From: a virus
Virus record (IMG/VR): IMGVR_UViG_3300009180_000046
Location: 1-60,918 of that record
Strand: one strand, 5' to 3'
DNA: 60,918 nucleotides
The position numbers were made by a program, and so were the translations under genes. Below the pieces are notes generated by a model. It worked only from the letters and a program-made list of their open reading frames with translations, had not been told where the DNA came from and searched no databases. This document shows positions 1 to 5,974 of this stretch, piece by piece (position 1 is the stretch's first letter; the number at the start of each line of letters is the position of its first letter).

Positions 1-281
1 CCAAGCAATAAATAATTATACAAATCTGCAAATCTTGATGACAAAGGTTCTGCTTGTTTTAGATCAGGATTCTTAATGTGTGCCTGAATAGAGCTCAATT
101 GCTTGTCAAAAAAGATTGACCAGACTTGTAATGGGGTGACACCTGCACGCTTTGCGGACTCCTTAAAATTGTTGAGGACATCTGCACTTTCTAGTGTGTA
201 CTCAGGTTGCTTTGCCTTTCTAATAGACATCGCATGATTTAAAAGAGTATCGTACTCTTCATTGAATTGTTCTTGTGTCAT
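1..281 (-). CDS. Partial DUF1599 / Nmad1-like protein (3' end outside window)
   Basis: The ATG is at 279-281 on the minus strand. 93 codons stay open to the window edge, so the C-terminus is missing. The protein carries KAKQPEYT near residue 22, then ADVLNNFK, VWSIFFDKQ and SRFADLYNYL. From memory this pattern fits the small phage proteins called nucleotide modification associated domain 1 (DUF1599). The family's biochemical role is not established. The stop of the next gene (284-469) lies 2 bases upstream of this ATG, so the two are co-transcribed. The family call is moderate; the coding call is strong. Confidence 0.6.
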   Translation of the reverse strand, partial: MTQEQFNEEYDTLLNHAMSIRKAKQPEYTLESADVLNNFKESAKRAGVTPLQVWSIFFDKQLSSIQAHIKNPDLKQAEPLSSRFADLYNYLLL

Positions 282-283
282 GA

Positions 284-469
284 TTAAAATGTTATACCTA
301 ATATTTTTGTGCTACCTACTTTTATTGTTCCATTTTGCAATAGTCTTACTACCTCTAAAACCTTGTCCATTTCATCATTAGTAAGCATTGCTTGATGATA
401 ATCGCCATCTATTGTTTTTATTATTACGACCCCAGTTTCTAAAACCGCTTCATCTTTTTTTAGTTCCAT
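284..469 (-). CDS. Hypothetical protein, 61 aa
   Basis: Short soluble acidic/hydrophobic protein with no motif I recognise. A VVIIKTIDGDYHQ strand-like segment is followed by a predicted helix (TNDEMDKVLEVVRLLQNG). The start is preceded by an A-rich leader (ACTAAAATAAA) instead of a Shine-Dalgarno sequence, as for most genes of this operon. It sits 6 bases after the stop of the 43-aa membrane peptide gene. Confidence 0.6.
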   Translation of the reverse strand: MELKKDEAVLETGVVIIKTIDGDYHQAMLTNDEMDKVLEVVRLLQNGTIKVGSTKILGITF

Positions 470-475
470 TTTATT

Positions 476-607
476 TTAGTTTAAAAAGTCTTCACCCTTG
501 TAGTCAGGATGATTTTTGTTCATGTCATCTATGCCGTTTACCCACAGGTAAATAATTGGTGCAAGCACTAAAGCATGAATGATAAATAAAGCAATGTATG
601 TTATCAT
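476..607 (-). CDS. Small single-span membrane protein, 43 aa
   Basis: The frame opens at 605-607 with ATGATAACATAC. It encodes a hydrophobic stretch (about residues 2-23, IALFIIHALVLAPIIYLW) followed by a polar tail ending GEDFLN. Its ATG overlaps the TGA of the zinc-ribbon gene as ATGA (604-607), which strongly supports translation by coupling. Function unknown; the predicted topology is one transmembrane helix with a short charged C-terminus. Confidence 0.65.
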   Translation of the reverse strand: MITYIALFIIHALVLAPIIYLWVNGIDDMNKNHPDYKGEDFLN

Positions 608-891
608 AGTGCGTAATCTACTGGTGCGTAAAATTTTTGTTGAATCCAACCTGACGCAATCTTGCGTCGTTTCTTGTGGTCTACGTATTTGTAAAAGCTA
701 AAATGCCCTTGCGTATGTCGGTGCAGTAGCACCTTCTTATCACAATCATCACATGTAGTGTACATGGTAGTCTTGTTGCCTGAGCGTTCAAAGACCTTAC
801 GCAAAACATTTACATCATGCGTGTGCCCACACCATGGGCATAGGGTGTTTGACTCCTCAAATCCCTTTCTTGATCTAAGCATATTTTTCAT
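604..891 (-). CDS. Zinc-ribbon-like protein, 95 aa
   Basis: Two CxxC knuckles are visible: Cys18-Pro-Trp-Cys21 and Cys47-Asp-Asp-Cys50. The spacing is typical of a four-cysteine zinc ribbon. The C-terminal half is basic (HKKRRK), so nucleic-acid or protein binding is plausible but not proven. The start overlaps the end of the upstream 82-aa gene by 4 bases, and its stop overlaps the start of the 43-aa membrane gene, so it is the middle of a coupled trio. Confidence 0.6.
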   Translation of the reverse strand: MKNMLRSRKGFEESNTLCPWCGHTHDVNVLRKVFERSGNKTTMYTTCDDCDKKVLLHRHTQGHFSFYKYVDHKKRRKIASGWIQQKFYAPVDYAL

Positions 892-1136
892 TTATCTTCA
901 TGATTAAATCTATCTGACCTAGCCTCATGGTCTTGGTGTGGACTACCTAGTGCATACACCTCTATGCGTAATTTGTCTAGGTCATCAGTCGAAAGTTTAT
1001 TACTCAACCTATCCTCAATTAGTTCGTAAACTATTAGCCCAGCCATATCCTTTGCTGAGTCAAAATTAGGTACTACTTGATAGCATCTGCGTACCAAATC
1101 TTTTGCCTTATCATAAGGGCTTATTTTATTTTCCAT
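888..1136 (-). CDS. Hypothetical protein, 82 aa
   Basis: The N-terminal half (SPYDKAKDLVRRCYQ...SAKDMAGLIVYELIE) resembles a short helical pattern also seen in the 70-aa protein at 8046-8258 (KALELVNKF...AKQCALIAADEIIEF). The two may belong to one widespread small phage family. The ATG (1134-1136) overlaps the TAA of the 44-aa membrane peptide as TAATG. No enzymatic motif is visible. Confidence 0.6.
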   Translation of the reverse strand: MENKISPYDKAKDLVRRCYQVVPNFDSAKDMAGLIVYELIEDRLSNKLSTDDLDKLRIEVYALGSPHQDHEARSDRFNHEDK

Positions 1137-1270
1137 TAGTTATATTTGATTAAAAGGTAAATACTAATTACAGCACTAAGCGTGCCTGCTATGCCTACAA
1201 TAACACCGACAATAAATTGTCTAAAGGCGATCTCTGAGACCTCTTTGCAATTAAATTTCTCATTCTCCAT
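1136..1270 (-). CDS. Small membrane protein, 44 aa
   Basis: ATG at 1268-1270. The product starts with a polar region (MENEKFNCKEVSEIAF) and then a glycine-containing hydrophobic helix (about residues 19-41, FIVGVIVGIAGTLSAVISIYLL). It overlaps the end of the DnaA-like gene by 11 bases and the next gene by TAATG. Function unknown; one transmembrane helix is predicted by eye. Confidence 0.65.
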   Translation of the reverse strand: MENEKFNCKEVSEIAFRQFIVGVIVGIAGTLSAVISIYLLIKYN

Positions 1271-1616
1271 CTAATTCCATTTGTTTAATGGCCCTCTCTT
1301 CTTGTCTTTGTTCAACAAGCGATAGCCCAGTGACTAAATTCTTTTTGCCTTTACTAATTAATTCCTGTTCAAACTCCTTCATCTTTTTAATTCCATAGAT
1401 CACCGTGGCATGCTCAACTGGGTATCCGTACCTCTCACAATATCTTTGTGTCTCAGAAATTTTAAAGCCGGCCTCATTCAGTAGAAAATAAAAATGTTGT
1501 CTGGCCCTAACCACAGAATGAATTCTGGTATTAAGAAAAATATCTTTCTTCTTAATTCTGTGACGATAGCACACCTTGCGTGCTATTACGTCCATTGCAT
1601 CTACGTCTGTTATCAT
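1260..1616 (-). CDS. DnaA domain IV-like DNA-binding protein, 118 aa
   Basis: The central region (VVRARQHFYFLLNEAG, then ETQRYCERYGYP, then HATVIYGIKKM) follows the layout of the C-terminal DnaA helix-turn-helix domain. In DnaA an Arg-Gln helix is followed by the signature D/E-H-(S/A)-T-V-x-x-(A/G)-I-K-K. The ATPase domains of DnaA are absent, so it would be a stand-alone origin-box binder. I chose the start at 1616, not an upstream ATG, because it overlaps the TGA of the 30-aa gene as ATGA. Likely roles are binding host or phage DnaA boxes to start replication, or transcription control. The fold call is moderate; the role is inferred. Confidence 0.55.
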   Translation of the reverse strand: MITDVDAMDVIARKVCYRHRIKKKDIFLNTRIHSVVRARQHFYFLLNEAGFKISETQRYCERYGYPVEHATVIYGIKKMKEFEQELISKGKKNLVTGLSLVEQRQEERAIKQMELDGE

Positions 1617-1705
1617 GATAGAATTGTAATTAAAAAAACTACTAAGCAAACTAAAACTGATCCTAAAATTGACAGCACAATAGTGCCTTTTGTCTTGTAT
1701 GTCAT
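1613..1705 (-). CDS. Tiny membrane peptide, 30 aa
   Basis: ATG at 1703-1705. After a basic start (MTYKTKGT) almost the whole peptide is one hydrophobic helix (IVLSILGSVLVCLVVFLITIL). Both ends are coupled: its ATG overlaps the upstream TGA, and its TGA overlaps the start of the DnaA-like gene. This double ATGA arrangement is the main evidence that the frame is translated. Confidence 0.55.
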   Translation of the reverse strand: MTYKTKGTIVLSILGSVLVCLVVFLITILS

Positions 1706-1803
1706 ACGTGTAAAATAAAATGTGAGTAAATAATTAAACCAATTGCCCAGGTTAACCACAAGGTTATGGAACTATAAATGATTATTTTTTCTTTCTTGTT
1801 CAT
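1702..1803 (-). CDS. Tiny membrane peptide, 33 aa
   Basis: ATG at 1801-1803. The sequence begins MNKKEKIII and continues into one hydrophobic helix (LWLTWAIGLIIYSHFIL). It overlaps the 3' end of the 61-aa membrane gene by 32 bases in another frame and ends in an ATGA overlap with the 30-aa gene. Function unknown. Confidence 0.5.
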   Translation of the reverse strand: MNKKEKIIIYSSITLWLTWAIGLIIYSHFILHV

Positions 1804-1957
1804 TGTTTCTATTTTTTAAATCATCTACATAAACACCCATAGATAACACAACTACACCGGCAGCAAAAAATAAAAATGTAGCAGTCAAGTATATTAAACA
1901 ACCTGAAATAAATGCAGTGGCAAAAAGCCCGTAGGAAATTTTAAATAGTGAATTCAT
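1772..1957 (-). CDS. Two-span membrane protein, 61 aa
   Basis: I prefer the ATG at 1955-1957 (MNSLFKISYG) because it lies 4 bases after the TAA of the upstream gene. A longer frame starting 27 bases earlier would run into that gene. Two adjacent hydrophobic segments (about residues 10-26 and 27-45) are followed by a charged, Asn/Glu-rich tail. It is the fourth small membrane protein in 1.5 kb. No family recognised. Confidence 0.6.
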   Translation of the reverse strand: MNSLFKISYGLFATAFISGCLIYLTATFLFFAAGVVVLSMGVYVDDLKNRNNEQERKNNHL

Positions 1958-1961
1958 AGTT

Positions 1962-2300
1962 TTAAAATAATAAGTCATAATCAATTAAGTTAATTGGAAT
2001 TGAAGGACGCACTTGATGAACCCACCATTCGGATCCGTCGTATTCACCACGATCGGACCAGGTGCCATCTTTGTACCATATAAAACCATATAATAATTGC
2101 CCCCCGTATCCAGAATCGTACGTAAAATTTAGTTCATGTAAAAAATTTTCGTACTCCTGATCTGAATAACCGGCCCTTAATTGAATTATCTTTTGTGTTT
2201 CATCTTCATCAAGGTTTGACCAATCGTCGCCATATTGTACATCCACGCAAAGTATTTCTTTGCCTTGTATCTCTTTTAAAAATTCATCTTTTGCATTCAT
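1962..2300 (-). CDS. Conserved phage protein of unknown function, 112 aa
   Basis: It has a distinctive aromatic/glycine C-terminal half (TYDSGYGGQLLYGFIWYKDG followed by TWSDRGEYDGSEWW), which I recall from many phage genomes without a known function. The acidic N-terminal half contains KEILCVDVQYGDDW. The start overlaps the TGA of the preceding gene (2297-2300, ATGA). Likely cytoplasmic and soluble. Confidence 0.65.
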   Translation of the reverse strand: MNAKDEFLKEIQGKEILCVDVQYGDDWSNLDEDETQKIIQLRAGYSDQEYENFLHELNFTYDSGYGGQLLYGFIWYKDGTWSDRGEYDGSEWWVHQVRPSIPINLIDYDLLF

Positions 2301-2581
2301 AGTTCTGTGTATTGATATATTATTTCATTAAAATCATTTAGTAATTGGCTTGATATATTTTCGTAGCTTGTCCATAGCCATTGAGGCCCGTCGAAGCATT
2401 GAAGTATATACTTTTTTGTTATAGGATCTTTGGTGAAGTGAAACTGTACCATTCTCCCGTTCGCTGTTGGTAGGTAAAATCTCCCACCCTTGAGTCCTGA
2501 TCTGATCAGCTCTCTGAATTGCTCTGTTCTTTCGTTCATTGTCCATGTAAGTTTGAAATGTTGCGTTGTTATACTGCTCAA
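2297..2581 (-). CDS. Hypothetical protein, up to 94 aa (possible C-terminal half of a frameshifted gene)
   Basis: The second half (GRFYLP...MVQFHFTKD...QCFDGPQWLW...QLLNDFNEI) has normal protein composition and ends in an ATGA overlap with the next gene, so this frame is real at its 3' end. Its start is uncertain: the first ATG is at 2581, but an internal one at 2539 (MNERTEQF) is equally possible. It overlaps the 2334-2657 frame for over 200 bases. Fusing the two frames by a one-base shift near 2530-2545 would give one smooth protein of about 120 aa. Confidence 0.5.
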   Translation of the reverse strand: MSSITTQHFKLTWTMNERTEQFRELIRSGLKGGRFYLPTANGRMVQFHFTKDPITKKYILQCFDGPQWLWTSYENISSQLLNDFNEIIYQYTEL

Positions 2582-2657
2582 TAAATTGATTTGTTCTATC
2601 GTCGTAATCGCAGGTACTCCCTATCTTAGTGTACTGAGTCCATTCGTTAAAATCCAT
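2334..2657 (-). CDS. Hypothetical protein, up to 107 aa (possible N-terminal half of a frameshifted gene)
   Basis: The first 40 residues (MDFNEWTQYTKIG...RTNQFIEQYNNATFQTYMDNE) look like a genuine phage protein and the start overlaps the 50-aa gene upstream by 11 bases. Beyond about residue 45 the sequence becomes Arg/Ser-rich and less protein-like, while the other frame over the same bases looks better. This suggests either a true long overlap, programmed frameshifting, or a one-base assembly error. Confidence 0.45.
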   Translation of the reverse strand: MDFNEWTQYTKIGSTCDYDDRTNQFIEQYNNATFQTYMDNERKNRAIQRADQIRTQGWEILPTNSERENGTVSLHQRSYNKKVYTSMLRRASMAMDKLRKYIKPITK

Positions 2658-2799
2658 GTTTTAATTGGTTTATGTGCCGGCCTATAGATATAATTCTTAG
2701 GGCCTTAATTAAATCTATTTCGTAATAATCCGCAAAGGCTTCAGCACTCAAAAAATTATTTAACCAGTGCAAATACATTTCTTCTATCTTATTTTTCAT
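2647..2799 (-). CDS. Hypothetical helical protein, 50 aa
   Basis: ATG at 2797-2799. The peptide is helical and aromatic-rich (MYLHWLNNFLSAEAFADYY, then IISIGRHINQL). A similar pattern occurs in small phage proteins that I cannot assign to a function. It overlaps the start of the next gene by 11 bases, and follows the 69-aa gene after one base, consistent with one operon. Confidence 0.6.
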   Translation of the reverse strand: MKNKIEEMYLHWLNNFLSAEAFADYYEIDLIKALRIISIGRHINQLKHGF

Positions 2800-2800
2800 T

Positions 2801-3010
2801 TTAAATTGCGTTTAAATGTTCTCTAACTTTTACCACACTCACGCCTACAGACGTGATATAATCTTCAAGCTCGTCATCCAGCGACGTATAGTAATTTTCC
2901 TCTACCAGGTCCCTGGTAACCTTATCTACCAGTTGCGTTTTAATTACGCCACCGATCGACGTAGTAAGGTATAGCGTGTATCCCTTTGTTTTAAATGATT
3001 TGCGTCCCAT
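2801..3010 (-). CDS. Hypothetical protein, 69 aa
   Basis: Basic N-terminus (MGRKSFKTKG) followed by mixed beta/alpha sequence; no motif recognised. The gene lies in the CCWGG-rich part of the left operon and contains a short perfect inverted repeat, TACCAGG-TC-CCTGGTA, around 2906-2921. Its start overlaps the previous gene by 20 bases. Confidence 0.6.
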   Translation of the reverse strand: MGRKSFKTKGYTLYLTTSIGGVIKTQLVDKVTRDLVEENYYTSLDDELEDYITSVGVSVVKVREHLNAI

Positions 3011-3257
3011 GATATTTATTTAAAAATTGTTCTACGTTTAATTCTGAAACTATAGGCCGGTCTGTATTGGCGTAGCTGTACTCGTTTATGCCGCCGCCCA
3101 GGTCAGTTACTTCCAGGTTGTATACCTCGCTAAATGATCCGTCTAATTTAACCACGTGAGTATATAAACTCACATTTTTTTTGGTCCATTGCCTGTAAAC
3201 CAGGCCGTCGTAATATGGCCCTACTATTTGATCGCGATCTAAAATTTTATTTTGCAT
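2991..3257 (-). CDS. Hypothetical protein, 88 aa
   Basis: Soluble protein with beta-rich, Tyr-rich sequence (QIVGPYYDGLVYRQW...VVKLDGSFSEVYNLEVTDLGGG). No family recognised. The leader immediately before the ATG reads AAATAAAATAATC, a motif repeated before other starts in this operon, in place of a Shine-Dalgarno sequence. Confidence 0.6.
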   Translation of the reverse strand: MQNKILDRDQIVGPYYDGLVYRQWTKKNVSLYTHVVKLDGSFSEVYNLEVTDLGGGINEYSYANTDRPIVSELNVEQFLNKYHGTQII

Positions 3258-3276
3258 GATTATTTTATTTAAATTA

Positions 3277-3660
3277 TTATCCGTATACTACTTCACCCAT
3301 TACAGCCAGTTGGAACCATACGTCTGAATCGTCCGCGTCATAATTTTCTGACAAAATATTGCCCAGTGTTTCTGGGTAATCTTTCGACATAATGCTAAAA
3401 GCATTTGTAATACTTTCATAAGTCAATTTTCCCAAAAGTTCTGGATCCTCTTCGTCTTCACTCTCAACATCAAATACTTCCAGGGCAAAATTTTTGTCCG
3501 CCAAAATCGACCTTGTTATGTTATCCACTAACGGATCACCTTTTATAAAATGCTTCCTGTCCATAGGTCCAACCATGTACCAGTAATTCGATCCGCCCTC
3601 CATTGCTGTACAAATTTGATCGTTAATAATTGAGTCTTTAATTTTGAATAAAAATTCCAT
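3277..3660 (-). CDS. Hypothetical acidic protein, 127 aa
   Basis: Strongly acidic in the middle (DVESEDEEDPELL) and at the end (NYDADDSDVW). A high Asp/Glu content is common in phage proteins that mimic DNA or inhibit host enzymes, but nothing specific supports that here. It begins 2 bases after the stop of the 72-aa gene and belongs to the same operon. Confidence 0.6.
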   Translation of the reverse strand: MEFLFKIKDSIINDQICTAMEGGSNYWYMVGPMDRKHFIKGDPLVDNITRSILADKNFALEVFDVESEDEEDPELLGKLTYESITNAFSIMSKDYPETLGNILSENYDADDSDVWFQLAVMGEVVYG

Positions 3661-3662
3661 GA

Positions 3663-3881
3663 TTATATATTGTTTAAGATGAATGTTTCTATTTGACGGG
3701 CTCTAATATCCATTAGCCTAGTCGCTAAAAAATTATTTAAATATTCCTTTTCCGCGTTTACGTATCTAGGATTTCCCATAAAAAAATTTATTTCCTCGGT
3801 TCCCGTAGTTATATTAACTTTTTTGTTTTGGCTAATCAATACCTTGTATTTCATATTGCCCAGGTTAAATGTTTTTTGCAT
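3663..3881 (-). CDS. Hypothetical protein, 72 aa
   Basis: Mixed charged protein (MQKTFNLGNMKYKVLISQNKK at the start, ending in a helix RQIETFILNNI). No recognised domain. It is spaced by one or two bases from both neighbours, as expected for a coupled operon member. Confidence 0.55.
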   Translation of the reverse strand: MQKTFNLGNMKYKVLISQNKKVNITTGTEEINFFMGNPRYVNAEKEYLNNFLATRLMDIRARQIETFILNNI

Positions 3882-3882
3882 G

Positions 3883-4104
3883 TTATAATTTTATTAAAGT
3901 TTTATTTAAATGATCCTTTGAAAATATTTTTGAATAGTCCAAAACGTCCCTAGTTATTTCCCAAAATCTGTACGTTTGCCCCTGGATCTTGCGCTCTAAT
4001 TGGATCGAATGCTCATTCATTTTTACTATTACATTCCATTCATACCGGCCCGTCCTGGTCCTTAAATATCCTACCTTGCTTCCAATTGTTAAATACCCTC
4101 TCAT
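3883..4104 (-). CDS. Hypothetical basic protein, 73 aa
   Basis: Beta-strand pattern with many Arg and Lys residues (YLTIGSKVGYLRTRTGRYEWNVIVKM...IQLERKIQGQTYRFWEI), resembling a small SH3-like barrel by eye only. The same A/T leader AAAATAAAATAATC precedes the ATG. No family assigned. Confidence 0.55.
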   Translation of the reverse strand: MRGYLTIGSKVGYLRTRTGRYEWNVIVKMNEHSIQLERKIQGQTYRFWEITRDVLDYSKIFSKDHLNKTLIKL

Positions 4105-4106
4105 GA

Positions 4107-4298
4107 TTATTTTATTTTAACTATTTTAAATTCCGTTTCTGTATTGTCTTTTATTATCTGGTCGATCTTACCTAGGTTTTCGCCTGGTATCATGGTAGCA
4201 TAAATTAAATTTTCTACTTGAGATCCTTTAGATAGGTCCAGGGCTTTAAATTTATTTTGGCCCTCAAATTTTGCGTATAATCTGTAATATGTTTGCAT
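4107..4298 (-). CDS. Hypothetical protein, 63 aa
   Basis: Small soluble protein (MQTYYRLYAKFEGQNKFKALDL...) without recognised motifs. A perfect 8-bp hairpin (4315-4338) lies just upstream of its start in the leftward transcript, so its translation or the stability of the upstream message may be influenced by that structure. Confidence 0.55.
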   Translation of the reverse strand: MQTYYRLYAKFEGQNKFKALDLSKGSQVENLIYATMIPGENLGKIDQIIKDNTETEFKIVKIK

Positions 4299-4314
4299 TT
4301 TATTTTTTGTTTAT

Positions 4315-4338
4315 GGTCCAGGGTTTGACACCTGGACC
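4315..4338. repeat. Perfect 8-bp hairpin, GGTCCAGG/CCTGGACC
   Basis: GGTCCAGG (4315-4322) and CCTGGACC (4331-4338) pair perfectly around an 8-base loop. It lies in the 50-base gap between the GP88-like gene and the 63-aa gene. In the leftward transcript the downstream bases are A-rich, not U-rich, so it is not a standard terminator for that direction. It may be an RNA-processing or stability hairpin. Confidence 0.6.
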
Positions 4339-4348
4339 TGGTGAAATT

Positions 4349-5071
4349 TTATTTTACTACGAAGCCGCTGGTATCAAACCGGGCCTTTCCTTTGGCCTTT
4401 AGTCCTATTATTACGCCGGTATTAGTTAGCATTAGATCGTCGGCCTGGTCGCCGTCAATTACCGGCGTGCCTAGGTATTGCGCCGGCATTGGTTTTTTAT
4501 GATCGAATACTACAGAAACATTATAGCCTAATTTCAGGGCCTCTATGCATTCGGCTTCATTAGTTTCTGATCTAGAAAAAGTAAGCGTATAACGGCCGGC
4601 ACCGGCGTATTTTTTGGCCTTGTTTAGGCTTTTAGTATAATCGTAATATTCCAGGTTTGGGAATTGCTCTATAATATCTACGCCGGTCCTGTTTTTTAGG
4701 ATCGCTATAAAATCCAGGTCGCTGGTTCCGTTTAATCTAATAGCTACCTTTTTACCTAGTTTAACGGCGCGTTTATTTATGTTCGTTAATTCCCGGACCA
4801 GTTGCGCGCTGAAATTGTCCTTATCATATAGATAAAAATTTGTTTTGTTGATCCGGGCCGCCTGGACGTTTGAAAAAATACCCATTCCGGCAGTATCCAG
4901 GCACACAAAAACACAGCCAGGTGAAGCGTCCGGGCAAATATTTATTTTGCGATCGTTTTTAGTAAACGGGGATAAATAAAGAATATTTGTTTCCAGGAAA
5001 TTTTTAGCTGTTTTGGCGTTTGTGTCTCCTTTAGATAATAATTTAGCTACTTTTTTAAATTGCGTTTCCAT
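4349..5071 (-). CDS. GP88/DUF7227-like protein with Cys cluster, 240 aa
   Basis: Residues 30-110 follow the pattern I associate with phage GP88-type proteins (DUF7227). N-I-L-Y-L-S-P-F is followed by cysteines Cys46, Cys53 and Cys57 in a C-X6-C-X3-C arrangement, then NVQAARINKTNFY and later VAIRLNGTSDLDF. The cysteine cluster could bind a metal or iron-sulphur centre; that is inference. The function of the family is unknown to me. The gene is GC-richer than the rest of the phage, uses CTG/CAG codons freely and is full of CCWGG sites, so it may have a different recent history. Confidence 0.6.
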   Translation of the reverse strand: METQFKKVAKLLSKGDTNAKTAKNFLETNILYLSPFTKNDRKINICPDASPGCVFVCLDTAGMGIFSNVQAARINKTNFYLYDKDNFSAQLVRELTNINKRAVKLGKKVAIRLNGTSDLDFIAILKNRTGVDIIEQFPNLEYYDYTKSLNKAKKYAGAGRYTLTFSRSETNEAECIEALKLGYNVSVVFDHKKPMPAQYLGTPVIDGDQADDLMLTNTGVIIGLKAKGKARFDTSGFVVK

Positions 5072-5098
5072 GTTTTTGTTTTTTTTAAGGTGATTAAT

Positions 5099-5386
5099 TT
5101 ACCAGGTAAGTTTTTCTATTTCGTATCCCATGTATTTGGCGATCGCTGTTAACTGCAATATTTGACTATTGCATATTTTTTGGCTGGTGCAGTAAGATTC
5201 GCCTAAAAAATATTTTAGCTCTCCAGATTGACGGCCTAAACATTCATATTTTGAATGATAATAGGCCAGGGAATTTTTTAGCTCTCTTAAATTTTCGCTC
5301 TCTTTTACAGCGCGGTGATTTAAGATGCTAAAGCCTTGTAATGCTTTTAATTCATTGAATAATTGCGTTTTTGTCTTGTTCTTCAT
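5099..5386 (-). CDS. Hypothetical protein, 95 aa; first gene of leftward operon
   Basis: Helical protein (LFNELKALQGFSILNHRAVKESENLRELKN...), Lys-rich at the start, with two Cys near residues 67 and 72. No domain recognised. It is the most promoter-proximal gene of the left operon: a Bacteroidota-like promoter candidate lies about 57 bases upstream (5443-5473), and no gene precedes it on this strand for nearly 600 bases. Confidence 0.6.
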   Translation of the reverse strand: MKNKTKTQLFNELKALQGFSILNHRAVKESENLRELKNSLAYYHSKYECLGRQSGELKYFLGESYCTSQKICNSQILQLTAIAKYMGYEIEKLTW

Positions 5387-5974
5387 TAGTCTAGTATTTT
5401 AGTAGATTATTGCGTTTTTGTGGCTGTTTTTGTTCCACATTTCAAAGTAACAAAAAATAAATTTAATATACAATACAAATAGTAAAAAACTTTTTAATCT
5501 TTTTTACGATATATTTTAAATATAGGCTATTTGATCGAATAGGGCTATTAACAGGCAAAAATATTTTGGCGGCTGTTTCCAGGTAGCTAAAAATAAATAC
5601 AGGGATTTAATTTTTGTTCCTGGTTCAGGTAGTGGTAAGGCGTCCGGCCTGGTTCCCTGGTTCCCTGGTTACATTCGATCGCCAGGCAATCGCGGGCCGG
5701 CTGGTCCGGCGTCCTGTTTACCTGGTAGCACCTGGAACCAAATAGACTAATCACCTGGAGAGATCCGGACGAGCAATCGGGTAGCACAGCATAGCACAGC
5801 ACAGCTAGGGAAAAGCTAAAAATTCCAAAGCAAAAGTCTCAAACTCGACCCCCCACTACCAAAATGATCGCGTTTCCCCCGACGGGCCCGCAGTTTAAAA
5901 TGTGGTTGGTACCCCAAACCCATATTTATCTAATAAAATTTTTAACTTTGCGTAAACATAACCCCACAACACAA
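5387..5974. other. Gene-free spacer between divergent transcription units
   Basis: I see no convincing gene here. From 5404 to about 5540 the DNA is AT-rich and holds the left-operon promoter candidate. From about 5560 to 5800 it turns GC-rich, with at least ten CCWGG pentamers, including three tandem TTCCCTGG/GGCCTGG units near 5648-5668. A short AGCAC/AGCAT repeat lies at about 5783-5806, and a CGGGCCCG palindrome near 5884. It could hold an origin, a packaging site or an RNA. Confidence 0.5.
5443..5473 (-). promoter_or_regulatory. Candidate promoter of the left operon
   Basis: On the minus strand TTG (5471-5473) is followed after 20 bases by TTACTTTG (5443-5450), one mismatch from the Bacteroidota -7 box TAnnTTTG. 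The first downstream gene starts at 5386. The surrounding DNA is very AT-rich, so chance matches are likely. Confidence 0.35.

Noticed and set aside
5587-5802. 71-aa minus-strand frame in the GC-rich spacer
   Set aside because: Composition is not protein-like, it arises from CCTGG repeats, and no coupling to a neighbouring gene is seen.
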